Source: Inquilinus sp052078665
Lineage (GTDB): Bacteria; Pseudomonadota; Alphaproteobacteria; DSM-16000; Inquilinaceae
Length of the DNA: 64,000 bases
Reading direction: 5' to 3'
NCBI RefSeq assembly: GCF_052078665.1
Contig: NZ_JBQJIK010000023.1
Span: 1-64,000, forward strand
This document shows, one piece after another, positions 61,054-64,000 of this stretch. The position numbers and the translations under genes are program-made. The notes beneath the pieces were generated by a model. It was given only the letters and a program-made list of their open reading frames with translations, did no database searches and was not told the DNA's origin. Positions within the stretch are counted from its first letter, which is position 1; each line of letters starts with the position of its first letter.

Positions 61054-62133
61054 ATGACCGACCACCAGCATCACGATCATGGCCACGACCACAGCCATGC
61101 CGCCGGCACCGCCGACCTCGCCGGCGGCGGCGGGCCGATCCTGGTCGAGGTCACCCGCGGCTCGGTGGTGGAGAGCCGCCATCGCGGCAGCGCCCTGATC
61201 GTCGACCGCAGCGGCGGGATGCACGGCCATTGGGGCGATATCGGCCGGCCGGTCTATGCCCGCTCGGCGATCAAGTCGCTGCAGGCGATCCCGCTGGTCG
61301 AGAGTGGCGCCGCCGACGCCTTCGGCCTGGGCGACGAGGAGCTGGCCCTGGCCTGCGCCTCGCATGGCGGCGAGCCCGGCCATGTCGAGCGGGTGGCGGC
61401 GTGGCTGGTGAAGATCGGCCTGTCCGAATCCGACCTGGAATGCGGCACCCATCTGCCGTTCCATGAGGGCTCGGCCCATGCCCTGGTGTGCCGCCACGAG
61501 CACCCCTCGGCCCTGCACAACAACTGCTCCGGCAAGCACACCGGCTTCCTGACCACCTCGGTCCATCTCGGCGAGAAGACCAAGGGCTACATCCGCTACG
61601 ACCACCCAGTGCAGCAGCGCATCCTCGGCGTGCTCGAGCAGATGACCGGCTGCGGCCTCGGCGATGCGGCCTGGGCGGCCGACGGCTGCTCGATCCCGAC
61701 CATCGCCGTCCCGCTGGAAGGCCTGGCCTTCGCCATGGCCCGGATCGCCGATCCCGCCGACCTGCCGGAGCAGCGCCGCGACGCGGTGCTGCGGATCCGC
61801 AAGGCCTGGGCGGCGCAGCCCTTCCTGGTGGCCGGCACCGGCCGCTTCGACACCGAGATCATGCAGGCCTGCCGCGGCCGGGTGATGACCAAGGTCGGGG
61901 CCGAGGGCGTGTTCTGCGCCGCCCTGCCGGAATACGGGCTCGGCGTCGCGCTGAAGATCGAGGACGGGGCGGAGCGGGCGGCGAATGTCGCCATGGCCGC
62001 GATCCTGAAGCGGATCGGCGCGCTGGACGACGCCGACCCGGAGATCGCCGGCCGCTGGCTGGCGCCCGAGATCAAGACCCGCCGCGGCGTGACCGTCGGC
62101 GCGGTGCGCGGCGCCGACGGCTTGGCCGGCTAG
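61054..62133 (+). CDS. Rhizobium etli-type (class 3) asparaginase with His-rich N-terminal extension
   Basis: This 359-aa protein hydrolyses L-asparagine to aspartate. Ser71 and Lys74 (ARSAIKSLQ), Ser103 (CASHGGE), Cys158 and Lys161 (HNNCSGKHTG) and Cys212 (DGCSIPT) correspond to Ser48, Lys51, Ser80, Cys135, Lys138 and Cys189 of ReAV, all shifted by exactly 23. The shift equals the added N-terminal piece, whose first 15 residues hold seven histidines (HQHHDHGHDHSH), a likely metal-binding tail. GAGACG precedes the ATG. It converges on the LysE gene with a shared CTAG. Confidence 0.92.
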   Translation: MTDHQHHDHGHDHSHAAGTADLAGGGGPILVEVTRGSVVESRHRGSALIVDRSGGMHGHWGDIGRPVYARSAIKSLQAIPLVESGAADAFGLGDEELALACASHGGEPGHVERVAAWLVKIGLSESDLECGTHLPFHEGSAHALVCRHEHPSALHNNCSGKHTGFLTTSVHLGEKTKGYIRYDHPVQQRILGVLEQMTGCGLGDAAWAADGCSIPTIAVPLEGLAFAMARIADPADLPEQRRDAVLRIRKAWAAQPFLVAGTGRFDTEIMQACRGRVMTKVGAEGVFCAALPEYGLGVALKIEDGAERAANVAMAAILKRIGALDDADPEIAGRWLAPEIKTRRGVTVGAVRGADGLAG

Positions 62134-62756
62134 TTCGCCCGGTTCCAGGCGGCGGTGGCGAAGCCGGCGGCGACCAGCACGCCGGCGCCGGTCCGGTTGA
62201 TCAGGCGCAGCACCGAGGGCTTGCCGATGGTGTCGCGCAGCCGGGCGCCGATCCAGGCATAGGCCGCGGCGTTCAGCGCGGCGAGGGTGACGAAGGTGCC
62301 CTCCAGCACCGCCATCTGCGGCAGCAGCGGCGCCTCCGGATGCACGAACTGCGGCAGGAAGGCGACGAAGAAGACGAGGCTCTTCGGGTTCAGCGCAGTC
62401 ACGGCGAAAGCGTGCAGCAGCATCGCGCGGGGCGAGCGCCCGGCGTCCGGCGCCACCAGGCCGTCCGCTTTCGGCGCGGCGCGCCACAGCTTGACGCCGA
62501 GATAGACCAGATAGGCGGCGCCGATCCATTTCAGCACGGTGAAGGCGCCGGCCGAGGCCGCCAGCAGGGCGCCCAGCCCCAGCATCGACAGGGTCATCGC
62601 CGTCAGGTCGCCGAGCGCCACGCCGGCGACGATCCACCAGGCATGCGACCGGCCGCGGCCGAGCGCATAGGACAGCACCAGGGTGACGGTCGGGCCGGGG
62701 ATGATCAGGACGACGAAGGCGGCGAGCAGGAAGGCGAACCACAGGTCGAGCGACAT
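62130..62756 (-). CDS. LysE/RhtB-family amino acid exporter
   Basis: This 208-aa protein has six membrane helices. The N-terminal helix ends in VVLIIPGPTVTLVLSYALGR, the LysE hallmark with two prolines, followed by AMTLSMLGLGALLAASAGAF and AVTALNPKSLVFFVAFLPQF. It exports small amino acids or homoserine lactone-like compounds. The neighbouring asparaginase may supply aspartate, but no link is proven. The S1/P1 nuclease gene lies upstream across a strong hairpin. Confidence 0.92.
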   Translation of the reverse strand: MSLDLWFAFLLAAFVVLIIPGPTVTLVLSYALGRGRSHAWWIVAGVALGDLTAMTLSMLGLGALLAASAGAFTVLKWIGAAYLVYLGVKLWRAAPKADGLVAPDAGRSPRAMLLHAFAVTALNPKSLVFFVAFLPQFVHPEAPLLPQMAVLEGTFVTLAALNAAAYAWIGARLRDTIGKPSVLRLINRTGAGVLVAAGFATAAWNRAN

Positions 62757-62807
62757 GGCGGCGGCTCCTCTTTACAGGCGGCCAGCAATCCATGGCGCCA
62801 AAGATTT

Positions 62808-62838
62808 GTCCAGCGGCGCGGCGACCGCGCCGCTGGAC
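62808..62838. terminator. 14-bp perfect hairpin between nuclease and LysE genes
   Basis: GTCCAGCGGCGCGG and its complement enclose a 3-base loop. It lies 25 bases past the nuclease stop on the minus strand and 50 bases before the LysE start. There is no U-tract, only AAATCTTTGG, so it may be a weak terminator or an mRNA-stabilising structure rather than a classical one. Confidence 0.5.
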
Positions 62839-62845
62839 CCATGCT

Positions 62846-62875
62846 TCAGTCGTGCCAGCCCCTCAATCGTGCCAG
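62846..62875. repeat. 13-bp duplication covering the end of the nuclease gene
   Basis: TCAGTCGTGCCAG (62846-62858) and TCAATCGTGCCAG (62863-62875) differ by one base and are 17 bases apart. The second copy contains the stop codon and the last codons (W-H-D) of the nuclease gene; the first, in another frame, would repeat them. Confidence 0.7.
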
Positions 62876-63903
62876 AACGAGTCGCGGGTCACCTTCACCT
62901 TGCCGGATTCGATGTCCGAGACCTTGATCGCCGGATAGCCGACGGTCCAGTCGCCGCTGGATTTCCAGGCGTCGATCACCATGTCGCGCATCTCGGCCGC
63001 CCCGGCCGCGACGCGCTGGGTGACGAAGCCGACCGCCGCCGGGGTCGGGGTGGTGTAGTTGTTGGTCGAAGGCGCCAGTTGATAGGCCCGCTCGACCGTG
63101 CCCAGCGTGGTCAGCAGGTAGTCGTGCACGCGCTGCTCGATCTGGCAGCCGCAGTCGCGATAGCGCGGCAGGGCGGCGCGGATCGCCCGCTCGCCGACGA
63201 AGCTCTTGACGAAGCTGCCCTCGAACGGCGCGTGGATCGGGGCGTTGGTGTAGTTGTTCGGGTTCGGATAGTTGCCCCAGCCGTTGAAATGCACCGAGAC
63301 ATGCATCGGCTGGCTGCCGTCGGCCACGTAGTGGCCCCAGACGCCGATGTCGCGCAGCAGCAACTGGCGCCGCAGCTGCAACTGCTCCTGGAAGAACTCG
63401 CGGTCGGCGCGGTTCGAGGCGATGCGCAGGCCCACGGTCAGCGCCCGCATCCAGGCGAAATCCATGCGGATCTGCTGCCAGCCATCGATCAGGCTGTAAT
63501 ACAGGTACCCGGCGCCGTACTGGGTCTGGCCGCCGGCGCGCAGCGCGGTGTCGTAGTCGCGGCGCGACACCGGCATGGCATTGAAGTCGACGCCGCCCAG
63601 CACCTTGCCGGCATCGTCGATGTCGATGTAGTGGCCCGGGTCCCGCTCGAAGTCGTGGGTCTGGCCGGCGCCCTTGGAGACGTCGAGCTCAGCGTTCCAT
63701 TCGGCGATGGCCGAATCCGCCGACCGCCAGTCCAGCATGGCCTTGATCTGCCAGGGCAGGCTGTCCGCGACCACGGCGCCGATCTCGACATGGCCGGTGT
63801 GGCCCCAGGCCCAGGCCCGGTTCTCGGTGGCGACCGCGGCGAGAACCAGGGCCGAGACCAGACCGAGGGCGCGCAGCGCGCGCCGCTTCCCTGCACGATT
63901 CAT
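62863..63903 (-). CDS. S1/P1-type nuclease, exported
   Basis: This 346-aa protein has a signal peptide (LGLVSALVLAAVATENRAWA) and a mature start WGHTGHVEIG with the N-terminal Trp and His that bind zinc in P1 nuclease. Further ligands are in QTHDFERDPGHYIDIDD, GHYVADGSQPMHVSVHFNGW (H-x-x-D region) and CQIEQRVHDYL. It is a trinuclear-zinc enzyme that degrades single-stranded RNA and DNA, outside the cytoplasm. GGGGGAC 7 bases before ATG 63903 fixes the start. About 100 bases of upstream region run to the window edge. Confidence 0.9.
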   Translation of the reverse strand: MNRAGKRRALRALGLVSALVLAAVATENRAWAWGHTGHVEIGAVVADSLPWQIKAMLDWRSADSAIAEWNAELDVSKGAGQTHDFERDPGHYIDIDDAGKVLGGVDFNAMPVSRRDYDTALRAGGQTQYGAGYLYYSLIDGWQQIRMDFAWMRALTVGLRIASNRADREFFQEQLQLRRQLLLRDIGVWGHYVADGSQPMHVSVHFNGWGNYPNPNNYTNAPIHAPFEGSFVKSFVGERAIRAALPRYRDCGCQIEQRVHDYLLTTLGTVERAYQLAPSTNNYTTPTPAAVGFVTQRVAAGAAEMRDMVIDAWKSSGDWTVGYPAIKVSDIESGKVKVTRDSFWHD

Positions 63904-64000
63904 CCTGTCCCCCAATGTCGGTTTCCGATGGGTTTCGCCGAGCGAAGCGGCGAAATCAGGATGCTCGTAGCAGTCTTCGCGAGACGTTCCTATGAAGGTT

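Overview
The window is about 70% G+C, with tightly packed genes, frequent GTG starts and many overlapping gene ends. Its gene set is alphaproteobacterial: an RpoH sigma factor beside a CarD / FdxA / S4 / SUV3-like helicase cluster, EcfG-type promoters, HWE-type histidine kinases, a DUF952-pyrD pair and a SigF/NrsF-type sigma/anti-sigma pair. I infer a free-living Rhodospirillales-like bacterium (Azospirillum or Inquilinus relatives); no rRNA gene is present to fix this. I found no tRNA, rRNA, CRISPR array, insertion sequence or prophage.

Region by region. 1-8.3 kb: the C-terminal part of a thermonuclease-family gene broken by an amber codon, an M48 protease, a sigma-32 factor with a putative EcfG promoter, a degenerate metallophosphatase, carD with its terminator, and the run SUV3-like helicase > S4 protein > TerB-like protein > fdxA. 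8.4-15.1 kb: four consecutive paralogous secreted proteins of unknown function. 15.2-20.2 kb: htpG, a class III adenylate cyclase, an MlaC-like protein, a YqjE/YqjD-like membrane pair, and a glycine-zipper lipoprotein behind a perfect EcfG promoter motif. 20.4-27.8 kb: an HWE histidine kinase, an acetylpolyamine amidohydrolase, an RTX-type calcium-binding protein, a CvrA-type antiporter and a cupin. 28.0-35.0 kb: an AraC regulator, then a ferrisiderophore uptake island (unknown 149-aa protein, MFS permease, TonB receptor with signalling domain, FecR, FecI) with two matching ECF-type promoter candidates. 35.3-42.2 kb: two TetR regulators, each with a target gene and visible operators, an M20 amidohydrolase, a ketopantoate-reductase-like protein, and pyrD coupled to a DUF952 gene.

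42.2-47.0 kb: a short orphan gene behind a textbook sigma-54 promoter, an MHYT-domain hybrid sensor kinase and an OmpR/QseC-type two-component pair. 47.1-52.0 kb: LysR, nitronate monooxygenase, a ChoX/CaiX-like binding protein with a betainyl-CoA-type thioesterase, and a D,D-carboxypeptidase. 52.1-57.0 kb: an S24-like repressor lacking its protease dyad, a class IV aminotransferase, an FkbM methyltransferase, a DUF1624 acyltransferase with a Cys-rich tail, and sigF-nrsF. 57.0-64.0 kb: a DUF1223 protein, two tandem unknown 165-aa paralogs behind a Fur-like box, a receiver-only response regulator, a CPBP protease, a SpoU methyltransferase, a ReAV-type asparaginase with a His-rich extension, a LysE exporter and an S1/P1 nuclease.

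How it works together: stress control (EcfG sites, RpoH, HtpG, CarD, SigF/NrsF) and iron control (FecI/FecR/receptor, the Fur-like box) are the recurrent themes. The items most worth follow-up are the four-gene secreted paralog array, the sigma-54-driven orphan gene with tandem upstream sites, the Fur-box paralog pair, and the paired FecI-type promoters.
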